A stretch of DNA of 64,000 nt from Roseicyclus sp965662675 (GTDB lineage: Bacteria; Pseudomonadota; Alphaproteobacteria; Rhodobacterales; Rhodobacteraceae): NCBI RefSeq assembly GCF_965662675.1, contig NZ_CBFIIK010000003.1:39039-103038 (forward strand). Reading direction: 5' to 3'. Shown here one piece after another: positions 17,458-25,530 of this stretch. Made by a program: the position numbers and the translations under genes. Below the pieces are notes generated by a model. The model had not been told where the DNA came from and did no database searches. It was given only the letters and a program-made list of their open reading frames with translations. The number at the start of each line of letters is the position of its first letter. Position 1 is the first letter of the stretch.

Positions 17458-19796
17458 GCGCGCATGACAGCCTGCCGCATGATGCGGCCTGCCTGCATGT
17501 GACCGGGCGGGCGCGCTATGTCGACGATATTCCCACACCTGCCGATTGCCTGCATCTGGCCTTTGGGCTCTCGCCAATCGCGCGCGGCACGATCCGCGCC
17601 ATGGACCTTGCCGCTGTCCGGTCGGCACCGGGCGTGGTCGAGGTGCTGGCGGGGACCGATCTCGACCCGATGCCCGATTGCGCCCCGGCCGCCCATGACG
17701 AGCCGCTCTTGTCGGACGGCACGATCCATTACGCGGGCCAGCCGCTTTTCTTGGTGGTCGCGACAAGCCATCTGGCCGCGCGCCGCGCCGCACGGATGGC
17801 GCGCCTCGATCTGATCGAAGAGACACCGATCCTCGGCGTCGATGAGGCGCTCGCCGCCAATGCCCGTTTCGAGGACGGCCCACGCATCTATGCCAAGGGC
17901 GATGTCGCCGCCGCGATCGCAACGGCCGATCATGTGATCACGGGACAGATCACCCTTGGCGGACAAGAGCATTTCTATCTTGAAGGCCAAGCCGCCCTCG
18001 CCTTGCCGCAAGACAACGGCGACATGGTGATCCATGCCTCGACCCAGCATCCGACCGAGATCCAGCACAAGGTCGCCGATGCGCTGGGCTTGCCCATGCA
18101 TGCCGTGCGCGTCGAGGTGCGGCGCATGGGTGGCGGTTTCGGCGGCAAGGAAAGCCAAGGCAATGCGCTGGCCATCGCCTGCGCCATCGCGGCCGCGCGC
18201 AGCGGCCGGCCCGCCAAGATGCGCTACGACCGCGATGATGATTTCGTCATCACCGGCAAGCGCCATGATATCGTGATCGCATACCGGGTGGGCGTCGATG
18301 CGACCGGGCGGGTCTTGGGGCTTGATTTCACCCATTACCTGCGCTGCGGCTGGTCGATGGATCTATCGCTGCCGGTGGCCGATCGGGCGATGTTGCATGC
18401 CGACAATGCCTATGATCTGCCGGCCGCGCGCATCACCTCGCATCGGTTGCGGACCAATCACCAAAGCGCCACGGCCTTTCGCGGCTTTGGCGGGCCGCAA
18501 GGCATGGTGGGGATCGAGCGGGTGATGGATCATATCGCCCATCACTTGGGCCGTGATCCCTTGGAGATCCGGCGCCTCAATTACTATCCCGAGGCGCATG
18601 TGGCCCGGTCCGAGGCCTCCGGCGGGAGTATTTTTGAAGCAAAGATGGCCAAAGATGCGCCCCGCATCGGGATCACGCCCTATGGGATGGAGGTGCGCGA
18701 TTTCGTCTTGCATGACCTGACCCAACGCTTGGCGCAATCTTGCGATTATGCCGGGCGGCGCGCGGAGATTGCGCGGTGGAACGCGCACCAGCCGGTGCTT
18801 AAGCGCGGCATCGCGCTCAGCCCGGTGAAATTCGGCATTTCTTTCACGCTCACCCATCTCAACCAAGCGGGCGCGCTGGTCCATGTCTATCAAGATGGAT
18901 CGATCCAGATAAACCATGGCGGCACCGAGATGGGCCAAGGCCTGTTCCAAAAGGTGGCGCAGGTGGCGGCAAGCCGCTTCGGCGTCGGCATAGAGCAAAT
19001 CAAGATCACCGCGACAGATACGGGCAAGGTGCCCAATACCAGCGCCACGGCGGCCAGTTCGGGCACCGATCTGAACGGGATGGCGGTGCAAGCGGCCTGT
19101 GACACGATCCGGGCGCGCATCGCCACGCATCTGGCCGCGGTCCATGGCAATGACGATATCCATTTCGGCGATGGCTGCGTCCATATCGGCCAAGATCACA
19201 GGCTGAGCTTCCGGGAAGCGGTACAGTCGGCCTATGCCGCGCGCGTCAGCCTATCGGCCACGGGCTTTTACAAGACACCCGATATCGCATGGGACCGCAT
19301 CGCGGGCCAAGGGCAGCCGTTCTTCTACTTCGCCTACGGCGCGGCCTGCTCGGAGGTGGTGATCGACAGCTTGACCGGCGAGAACCGCATCCTGCGCACC
19401 GATATCTTGCATGATGCGGGCGCAAGCCTGAACCCCGCGCTCGATATCGGGCAGATCGAGGGCGGGTTCGTGCAAGGTGCGGGATGGTTGACCTCGGAAG
19501 AGCTGGTCTGGGACGATCACGGACGGCTGCGCACCCATGCGCCCTCGACCTACAAGATCCCCGCCTGTTCGGACCGGCCGCCGGTGTTCAACGTCGACCT
19601 GTGGGACCAGCCCAACCGGGCCGAGACGATCTATCGGTCCAAAGCCGTGGGTGAGCCGCCCTTCATGCTGGGGATCAGCGTCTTGATGGCGCTCTCGGAT
19701 GCCTGCGGGGCATGCGGGCCGCATTATCCCGACCTGCAGGCCCCCGCGACACCCGAGGCGGTACTTGCGGCGATCGACCGGGCGCGTGGGCCATGA
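17454..19796 (+). CDS. xdhB: Xanthine dehydrogenase large subunit (molybdopterin)
   Basis: Molybdenum-cofactor subunit that hydroxylates hypoxanthine and xanthine. 780 residues from ATG 17454, which overlaps the xdhA stop. Catalytic elements are intact: GGGFGGKES with the substrate-binding Glu, TAFRGFGGPQG with the substrate Arg, GTEMGQGLFQKV, and KAVGEPPFMLG with the general-base Glu. Residues 390-399 (GGSIFEAKMA) are encoded by the tail of the dispersed repeat, placed in a surface-type stretch between NYYPE and ITPYGMEV. The stop overlaps the xdhC ATG. Confidence 0.95.
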   Translation: MSAHDSLPHDAACLHVTGRARYVDDIPTPADCLHLAFGLSPIARGTIRAMDLAAVRSAPGVVEVLAGTDLDPMPDCAPAAHDEPLLSDGTIHYAGQPLFLVVATSHLAARRAARMARLDLIEETPILGVDEALAANARFEDGPRIYAKGDVAAAIATADHVITGQITLGGQEHFYLEGQAALALPQDNGDMVIHASTQHPTEIQHKVADALGLPMHAVRVEVRRMGGGFGGKESQGNALAIACAIAAARSGRPAKMRYDRDDDFVITGKRHDIVIAYRVGVDATGRVLGLDFTHYLRCGWSMDLSLPVADRAMLHADNAYDLPAARITSHRLRTNHQSATAFRGFGGPQGMVGIERVMDHIAHHLGRDPLEIRRLNYYPEAHVARSEASGGSIFEAKMAKDAPRIGITPYGMEVRDFVLHDLTQRLAQSCDYAGRRAEIARWNAHQPVLKRGIALSPVKFGISFTLTHLNQAGALVHVYQDGSIQINHGGTEMGQGLFQKVAQVAASRFGVGIEQIKITATDTGKVPNTSATAASSGTDLNGMAVQAACDTIRARIATHLAAVHGNDDIHFGDGCVHIGQDHRLSFREAVQSAYAARVSLSATGFYKTPDIAWDRIAGQGQPFFYFAYGAACSEVVIDSLTGENRILRTDILHDAGASLNPALDIGQIEGGFVQGAGWLTSEELVWDDHGRLRTHAPSTYKIPACSDRPPVFNVDLWDQPNRAETIYRSKAVGEPPFMLGISVLMALSDACGACGPHYPDLQAPATPEAVLAAIDRARGP
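18616..18650 (+). repeat. Dispersed repeat tail, in-frame copy inside xdhB
   Basis: CTCCGGCGGGAGTATTTTT followed by GAAGCAAAGATGGCC closely matches the tail of intergenic copy B (25343-25401). Only the 3' half of the repeat is present. It is read in frame as GGSIFEAKMA. Confidence 0.65.
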
Positions 19797-20566
19797 GCAC
19801 GATCCGCGTCACCATCACCGCCGTGCAAGGCTCGGCCCCGCGCGAGGTGGGGGCAGCGATGCTGGTCCGGGGCGACGGTATCGATGGCACCATCGGCGGC
19901 GGCGCGCTGGAGTGGGAGGCGATGCGCATCGCGCGCGCCATGCTGGTTGAAGGGCGGGATCGGGCCGAACATCGCCTGCCCCTCGGCCCGGCCTTGGGCC
20001 AATGCTGCGGTGGCGCGGTGAGCCTGTCTTTCGAGGCAGCCGAGGCGCTGGATCGCCACCAAGGCGCGCCGCTTTGGGTCTGGGGCGCGGGCCATGTCGG
20101 GCGCGCGGTCGTGGCGGTGATGGCCCCGCTGCCGGAGGTGGCGATCACATGGATCGACGATGCCGACGCGCGCTTTCCCGGCGATGTTGCCGAAGGTGTC
20201 GAAACGGTCGTGGCCGCCGATATGGCGCTTTTGATGGCCCATGCACCGCCTGTCGCTCATCACCTGATCCTGAGCTACAGCCACGAGATCGATCTGGCGC
20301 TATGTCACGGCGCGCTCATGCGCGGCTTTGCGAGTTGCGGGCTGATCGGCTCAGATACCAAATGGGCACGGTTTCAGGCGCGGCTGAAGGCACTGGGGCA
20401 TATAGATGCCGAAATTTCACGCATCACCTGTCCGATCGGCGACCCGCGGATGGGCCGACACCCGCAAGCCATTGCCGTGGGGGTGGCCGGGCGGCTACTC
20501 ACAATGCATCTGCACAAAGAATCGGCAGGCAAGCCGATCCAACGGGGGAAAGTGATCGCGACGTGA
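19793..20566 (+). CDS. xdhC: Xanthine dehydrogenase accessory protein
   Basis: Binds sulfurated molybdenum cofactor and inserts it into XdhB. 257 residues from ATG 19793 (ATGA overlap with xdhB). The N-terminal XdhC/CoxI domain shows VQGSAPREVGAAMLV and GTIGGGALEWEAM, followed by LGQCCGG. The C-terminal Rossmann-like domain has LWVWGAGHVGRAV and CPIGDPRMGRHPQAIA. The stop codon overlaps the GTG start of the transporter ATPase gene. Confidence 0.93.
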   Translation: MSTIRVTITAVQGSAPREVGAAMLVRGDGIDGTIGGGALEWEAMRIARAMLVEGRDRAEHRLPLGPALGQCCGGAVSLSFEAAEALDRHQGAPLWVWGAGHVGRAVVAVMAPLPEVAITWIDDADARFPGDVAEGVETVVAADMALLMAHAPPVAHHLILSYSHEIDLALCHGALMRGFASCGLIGSDTKWARFQARLKALGHIDAEISRITCPIGDPRMGRHPQAIAVGVAGRLLTMHLHKESAGKPIQRGKVIAT

Positions 20567-22077
20567 CGGCGCTCTTGGAAATCGAGGGGCTATGCAAAGC
20601 CTATCCGGGTGTCGTGGCCAATGACGATGTGTCATTCGCGATTCAGCCGGGCGAAGTGCATGCACTTCTGGGCGAGAACGGCGCGGGCAAATCCACGCTG
20701 GTCAAGATGATCTATGGGCTGGTCAAGCCCGACCGGGGCGCGATGCGCTTGCGCGGGGCGCCTTATGCGCCGGTAGAGCCACGCGCGGCACGCGCGGCGG
20801 GCGTGGCGATGGTGTTTCAGCATTTCAGCCTGTTCGAAGCATTGAGCGTGGCCGAGAATATCGCGCTGGGCATGGAAGATCCGCCAAAACCACGCGATCT
20901 GGCTGCGCGTATCCGCGATGTCTCGCAAGCCTATGGCCTGCCGCTCGATCCTTTTCGGCTGGTGGGCGATCTGTCGGCGGGCGAGCGTCAGCGGGTCGAG
21001 ATCATCCGCTGCCTGCTGCAAGAGCCCAAGCTCTTGATCATGGATGAGCCCACCAGCGTCTTGACCCCGCAAGAGGTGGAGATCTTGTTTCACACCCTGC
21101 GCAAGCTGGCAGCCGAGGGGACGGCGATCTTGTATATCAGTCACAAGCTCGAGGAGATCCGCACGCTTTGCGATGCGGCCACGATCTTGCGGTTGGGGCG
21201 CAAGGTGGGAGAATGCACCCCGCGTGATGTGACGGCCGCGCATATGGCGGAATTGATGGTTGGCAAATCGCTGGCCCAACCGGCGCGCGACACCCATACG
21301 CCGGGCGCGGTCTTGCTTGCGGTGGCGGGGCTCAACCTGCGCGCGGCCTCACCCTTTGGAACAAGCTTGCAAGATGTCAGCTTTTCGGTGCGGGCAGGGG
21401 AGATCCTTGGCATCGGCGGTGTCGCGGGCAATGGCCAAGACGAGTTGCTGGCCGCCCTGTCGGGTGAAATCAGCGCCGCAGCCGATGCGATCACGCTCAA
21501 CGGCGCGCCCATCGGCGCGCTGAGCCCCAATGCACGCCGCCAGAAGGGTGTGCTTTGCGCACCCGAAGAACGGCTTGGCCATGCCGCTGCGCCAGAGATG
21601 ACATTGACCGAGAACGCGCTGCTGACCGCGCGTATCCGGCGTGGGCTCGATCGTGGCGGCTTTGTCGATTGGGCCCGCGCGCGGGGCTTTGCCCAAGATA
21701 TCATCACCCGCTTCGATGTCCGCACCCCGGGAACCGAGGTCGCGGCACGCGCCCTTTCGGGCGGCAATCTCCAAAAATTCGTGATCGGGCGCGAAATTCT
21801 ACAAGATCCGACCGTTTTGGTGGTCAACCAACCCACTTGGGGCGTGGATGCCTCGGCAGCGGCCGCGATCCGGCAGGCGCTCTTGGATCTGGCCCAAGGC
21901 GGCGCTGCGGTGGTCGTGATCAGCCAAGACCTTGATGAGTTGCTCGAGATTTCAGACCGGTTCTGCGCGCTCAACGAGGGGCGGCTTTCGACCGCACGCG
22001 AGGCGCGCGGCCTGAGCATGGAAGAGATCGGCCTGATGCTGGGCGGGGCGCATGACATGGCCGAGGTGGTGGCATGA
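20563..22077 (+). CDS. Nucleoside/purine-type ABC transporter ATP-binding protein
   Basis: Energising subunit of the importer encoded with the next three genes. 504 residues from GTG 20563 (GTGA overlap with xdhC). It has two fused nucleotide-binding domains: Walker A GENGAGKST (about residues 37-45), signature LSAGERQRVEI and Walker B LLIMDEPTS in the first; a degenerate GVAGNGQDE, LSGGNLQKFVIGREI and VVNQPTWGVD in the second. This is the architecture of sugar and BMP-type nucleoside importers. Being fused to an xdh operon argues for a purine base or nucleoside as substrate (inference). Confidence 0.88.
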   Translation: MTALLEIEGLCKAYPGVVANDDVSFAIQPGEVHALLGENGAGKSTLVKMIYGLVKPDRGAMRLRGAPYAPVEPRAARAAGVAMVFQHFSLFEALSVAENIALGMEDPPKPRDLAARIRDVSQAYGLPLDPFRLVGDLSAGERQRVEIIRCLLQEPKLLIMDEPTSVLTPQEVEILFHTLRKLAAEGTAILYISHKLEEIRTLCDAATILRLGRKVGECTPRDVTAAHMAELMVGKSLAQPARDTHTPGAVLLAVAGLNLRAASPFGTSLQDVSFSVRAGEILGIGGVAGNGQDELLAALSGEISAAADAITLNGAPIGALSPNARRQKGVLCAPEERLGHAAAPEMTLTENALLTARIRRGLDRGGFVDWARARGFAQDIITRFDVRTPGTEVAARALSGGNLQKFVIGREILQDPTVLVVNQPTWGVDASAAAAIRQALLDLAQGGAAVVVISQDLDELLEISDRFCALNEGRLSTAREARGLSMEEIGLMLGGAHDMAEVVA

Positions 22078-23159
22078 TCGCGCTGGAAAAACGCCCGCAG
22101 CCCGCGCGCGGTTGGGTCATCGGCGCGCCGCTTTTGGCGGTGGTGCTGACGATGGTCGCAGGCGGGATCATGTTCGCGGCGCTGGGCAAGGATCCGGTCG
22201 GCGCGATCCGCATCATCTTTTGGGATCCGCTGTTTTCCGAGCAGTTCGCAGGCTATTCGCGGCCGCAATTGCTGGTCAAGGCAGGGCCGTTGATCTTGAT
22301 CGCCATCGGCCTCAGCCTTGGGTTTCGCGCAGGGATTTGGAACATCGGGGCCGAGGGGCAATATATTGTCGGGGCGCTGTGCGGCGCGGCCTTCGGCTTG
22401 GCGTTTTGGCCATCGACACACCCGCTGATCTTTCCCGGCATGGTGCTGGCCGGTGTGCTGGGCGGTGTTCTTTGGGCGATGATCCCGGCGTTTTTACGGG
22501 TTTATGCGCGTACCAATGAAATTCTCGTGTCGCTTTTGTTGGTCTATGTCGCCGAGGCGATGCTGGCCTCGGCTGCGACGGGTTGGTTGCGCAACCCCGA
22601 TGGGGCGGGCTTTCCCGGATCGCGCAACCTTGCGCGGCATGCGGGCACCAACAATCCCGAACTGATCGCAGGAACGGGGATGCATTGGGGGGTTTTGGCC
22701 GCCTTCGTGGCAGTGATCGCGGCCTATGTGCTGATGACGCGCCATGTGCTGGGTTACCAGATCCGGCTGGCGGGCCAAGCCCCGCGCGCGGCGCGTTTTG
22801 GGGGCGTGAATGCCGGGCGGCTGGTGATTTTGTGCATGGGTGTCTCGGGCGCGCTGGCAGGCATGGCGGGCCTGTTCGAGGTAAGCGGCCCCGCAGGGCG
22901 CATCTCGATCGATTTCAACGTCGGCTACGGCTTTACCGCCATCATCGTGGCTTTCCTTGGCCGGCTGAACCCGATCGGCATCTTGATGGCCGGGCTTTTG
23001 TTGGCGCTGACCTTCATCGGCGGCGAGTTGGCGCAGCTGATGTTGGGTATTCCCGCGCCCGCGATCCAAGCCTTTCAAGGCATGCTGTTGTTTTTCTTGC
23101 TCGCGCTCGATGTGCTGGCCAATTATCGTGTGAAGCTCAAGCGGGGGGCCATGGCATGA
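22074..23159 (+). CDS. ABC transporter permease (nucleoside/purine importer), first
   Basis: Inner-membrane permease of 361 residues with about nine hydrophobic segments. It matches the branched-type permease fold used by BMP-dependent nucleoside importers (YufP/NupB-like): GLSLGFRAGIWNIGAEGQYIVGAL, the conserved GxEGQ stretch, and YGFTAIIVAFLGRLNPIGI. The ATG overlaps the ATPase stop (ATGA) and the stop overlaps the second permease start, so the two permeases should be made in equal amounts. Confidence 0.88.
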   Translation: MIALEKRPQPARGWVIGAPLLAVVLTMVAGGIMFAALGKDPVGAIRIIFWDPLFSEQFAGYSRPQLLVKAGPLILIAIGLSLGFRAGIWNIGAEGQYIVGALCGAAFGLAFWPSTHPLIFPGMVLAGVLGGVLWAMIPAFLRVYARTNEILVSLLLVYVAEAMLASAATGWLRNPDGAGFPGSRNLARHAGTNNPELIAGTGMHWGVLAAFVAVIAAYVLMTRHVLGYQIRLAGQAPRAARFGGVNAGRLVILCMGVSGALAGMAGLFEVSGPAGRISIDFNVGYGFTAIIVAFLGRLNPIGILMAGLLLALTFIGGELAQLMLGIPAPAIQAFQGMLLFFLLALDVLANYRVKLKRGAMA

Positions 23160-24079
23160 TCGTCGATCCCGTCACGCTGATCGTGGCCTTGATCACCGTT
23201 GCCACGCCCGTGCTTTTGGCGGCCATCGGCGAATTGGTCGTGGAAAAGGCCGGTGTCTTGAACCTCGGGGTCGAGGGGATGATGATCATGGGCGCGGTCT
23301 GTGGCTTTGTCGTCGCCCATCACAGCGGCTCTGCGGCTTTGGGCTTTGCCGCTGGCATGGCGGGTGGGGCGGCGCTTGCCATGCTTTTCGCGATCTTGAC
23401 CCAGCTCTTGATGGCCAATCAGGTGGCATCGGGATTGGCGCTGACGCTGTTCGGCCTTGGCCTCGCCGCGCTGATCGGGGTGGGCTATGGTGGGCTGGCC
23501 CTGCCTGCGGTCTACAGGCCCTTTCCCGAGGCCTTGCACAATATCCCTGTCGTGGGGCCGATCATGTTTTCGCATTCCGCGCTGGTCTATGTGGCGCTGA
23601 TGTTGGTGGCGGCGGTGTGGGTGGTGCTGACGCGCACGCGGATCGGGCTGATCCTGCGGGCGGTTGGCGAAAACCACGACGCCGCCCATGCGCTTGGCTA
23701 CAAGGTGGTGCGTATCCGCATCGCCGCGATCTTGTTCGGCGGGGCTTGCGCGGGTTTGGGCGGAGCTTTCCTGTCCGTGGTGCGGGTGCAGAATTGGCTC
23801 GAGGGGATGACCGCAGGCGCAGGCTGGATCGCGCTGGCGCTGGTGGTCTTCGCCTCGTGGAAGCCGTGGCGCGTTTTGTTGGGCGCGTGGCTGTTCGGGG
23901 GCATCGCGGCGCTGCAACTGCGCCTTCAGGCCGCCGAGGTGGGTGTGCCCGTGGCGCTACTGGATGCCTCGCCCTACCTCATCACGATCATCGTGCTTGT
24001 CATCATCTCATCGGACCGCAGCCGCGCGGCGCTGAACGCGCCCGCGATGCTGGGTCGTATCTTTCACACATCTGGCTGA
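23156..24079 (+). CDS. ABC transporter permease (nucleoside/purine importer), second
   Basis: Second membrane subunit, 307 residues from ATG 23156 (ATGA overlap). Motifs include AIGELVVEKAGVLNLGVEGMMIMGAV, the hallmark of the YufQ/NupC-type partner permease, and RAVGENHDAAHALGYKV, the cytoplasmic coupling loop. About eight membrane segments. Longer in-frame sequence upstream lies inside the first permease gene and is not coding. It is followed after 95 bp by the binding-protein gene. Confidence 0.88.
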   Translation: MIVDPVTLIVALITVATPVLLAAIGELVVEKAGVLNLGVEGMMIMGAVCGFVVAHHSGSAALGFAAGMAGGAALAMLFAILTQLLMANQVASGLALTLFGLGLAALIGVGYGGLALPAVYRPFPEALHNIPVVGPIMFSHSALVYVALMLVAAVWVVLTRTRIGLILRAVGENHDAAHALGYKVVRIRIAAILFGGACAGLGGAFLSVVRVQNWLEGMTAGAGWIALALVVFASWKPWRVLLGAWLFGGIAALQLRLQAAEVGVPVALLDASPYLITIIVLVIISSDRSRAALNAPAMLGRIFHTSG

Positions 24080-24174
24080 GGATGTCGGGACATGCCAAAG
24101 ACGCCAGACCATGATCAACCCCGCACGCGCCAGCGCGTACCTTCTTCACCCTATCCAAACTGGAGGATATCTGA

Positions 24175-25251
24175 ATGAAAATGCTGCCAAAATTTTTGAC
24201 CTCTGCGGCGCTCGCCGTAGGCCTTGCGCTGCCCGCGCTGGCACAAGACCCCTTCAAGGTCGGCTTCATCTATGTCGGCGCTGTCAGCGACATGGGCTGG
24301 ACCTTTACCCATGATGTCGGCCGTCTGGCCGTCGAAGAGCATTTCGGTGATGCGGTCGAGACCGTGTTTCTCGAGAATGTTCCCGAAGGCGCGGATGCCG
24401 AGCGCGCGATCAGCCAAATGATCTTGGGCGGTGCTGACATGATCTTCACCACCTCCTTTGGTTATGGCGAGGCGACCAATGCCGTCGCGGGCCAATTCCC
24501 CGATGTCTATTTCGAGCATGCCACGGGCTATATGCGCGACCATCCCAATGTGTCCAACTATTCGGCCCGCTTCTACGAAGGCCGCGCCGTCTTGGGCCAT
24601 ATCGCAGGCCACATGACGGAATCGAACATCGTGGGCTATATCGCCTCCTACCCGATCCCCGAAGTGATCCGCGGCATCAACTCGGCCTATCTGCATGCAC
24701 GTGCGGTCAATCCCGATGTCGAGTTCCGGGTGGTTTGGGCCTATACTTGGTTCGATCCCGCGATCGAAGCCGACGCCGCCCAAGCACTGGTCGATGCCGG
24801 CGCCGATGTGATCATGCAGCATACCGACTCGACTGCACCACAGACTGTCGCGCGCGATGCCGGCATCATCTCCTTTGGCCAAGCATCCGACATGATCCAA
24901 TTCGCACCGCGTCCGCGCGTGGCCTCGATCATCGACAACTGGGCGCCCTACTATATCCGCCGCGTCGGTGAAGCGATGGAAGGGAATTGGGAACAGGCCG
25001 ACACCTGGGAAGGCATGCCCACGGGCAAAGTCCTGATCGGTGAATTGAGCGAGGCGATCCCCGCCGAAGTCCGTGCCTCGGCCCAAGACATGATCGACGC
25101 GCTGAAGGCGGGCACCTATCACCCCTTCACCGGCCCGATCAATCGTCAGGACGGCACCGCATGGTTGGCCGAAGGCGAAGTGGCCGATGATGGCACGCTT
25201 TTGGGCATGAACTTCTACGTCGAAGGCATCACCGGCGAAGTGCCGAACTGA
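24175..25251 (+). CDS. BMP-family ABC transporter substrate-binding protein
   Basis: Periplasmic solute-binding protein of the basic-membrane-protein family, 358 residues. A Sec signal peptide is cleaved after LALPALA; no lipobox cysteine, so it is soluble and periplasmic. The mature protein starts DPFKVGFIYVGAVSDMGWT, the usual BMP first strand and loop. GGADMIFTTSFGYGEA and GADVIMQHTDSTAP are other family blocks. A strong GGAGGA ribosome site precedes the ATG. BMP proteins bind nucleosides or purine bases; with xdhABC upstream, hypoxanthine, xanthine or a purine nucleoside is the likely ligand. A terminator follows. Confidence 0.88.
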   Translation: MKMLPKFLTSAALAVGLALPALAQDPFKVGFIYVGAVSDMGWTFTHDVGRLAVEEHFGDAVETVFLENVPEGADAERAISQMILGGADMIFTTSFGYGEATNAVAGQFPDVYFEHATGYMRDHPNVSNYSARFYEGRAVLGHIAGHMTESNIVGYIASYPIPEVIRGINSAYLHARAVNPDVEFRVVWAYTWFDPAIEADAAQALVDAGADVIMQHTDSTAPQTVARDAGIISFGQASDMIQFAPRPRVASIIDNWAPYYIRRVGEAMEGNWEQADTWEGMPTGKVLIGELSEAIPAEVRASAQDMIDALKAGTYHPFTGPINRQDGTAWLAEGEVADDGTLLGMNFYVEGITGEVPN

Positions 25252-25273
25252 TCCGCGACATCGGTTTTTGGAT

Positions 25274-25300
25274 CGGCCCGCCCTTGTGGCGGGCCGTTTC
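25274..25300 (+). terminator. Rho-independent-type terminator after the purine operon
   Basis: CGGCCCGCC and GGCGGGCCG form a strong 9-bp stem with a short loop, followed by TTTCGTTT. It lies 22 bp past the binding-protein stop codon. Confidence 0.7.
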
Positions 25301-25342
25301 GTTTGGGTGGGGTCGAGACCGCGAATTTTCATCCGAAAACTC

Positions 25343-25401
25343 GGGGGGCGCTGCCCCCGCCCGTGCCGGGCTCCCCCGGAGTATTTTCGAAGCAAAGATG
25401 G
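25343..25401 (+). repeat. Dispersed structured repeat, copy B
   Basis: GGGGGGCGCTGCCCCC hairpin, a second stem CCCG-TGC-CGGG, then CCCCCGGAGTATTTTC and GAAGCAAAGATGG. The 279-bp gap holding it (25252-25530) otherwise contains only the terminator and the ribosome site of the next gene. Confidence 0.78.
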
Positions 25402-25530
25402 CGCTGACGGGGTGCCATTCGGCACGCGTGTCGCTTTCGTGTCGAATTCGGTCGGGTGGGCGAGGCACGGCTTGCGCCGCTCGGGCAGGTAGGGTCAGCA
25501 TGTTTGCGCGCTTTGCCCGAAGGACCGGCC

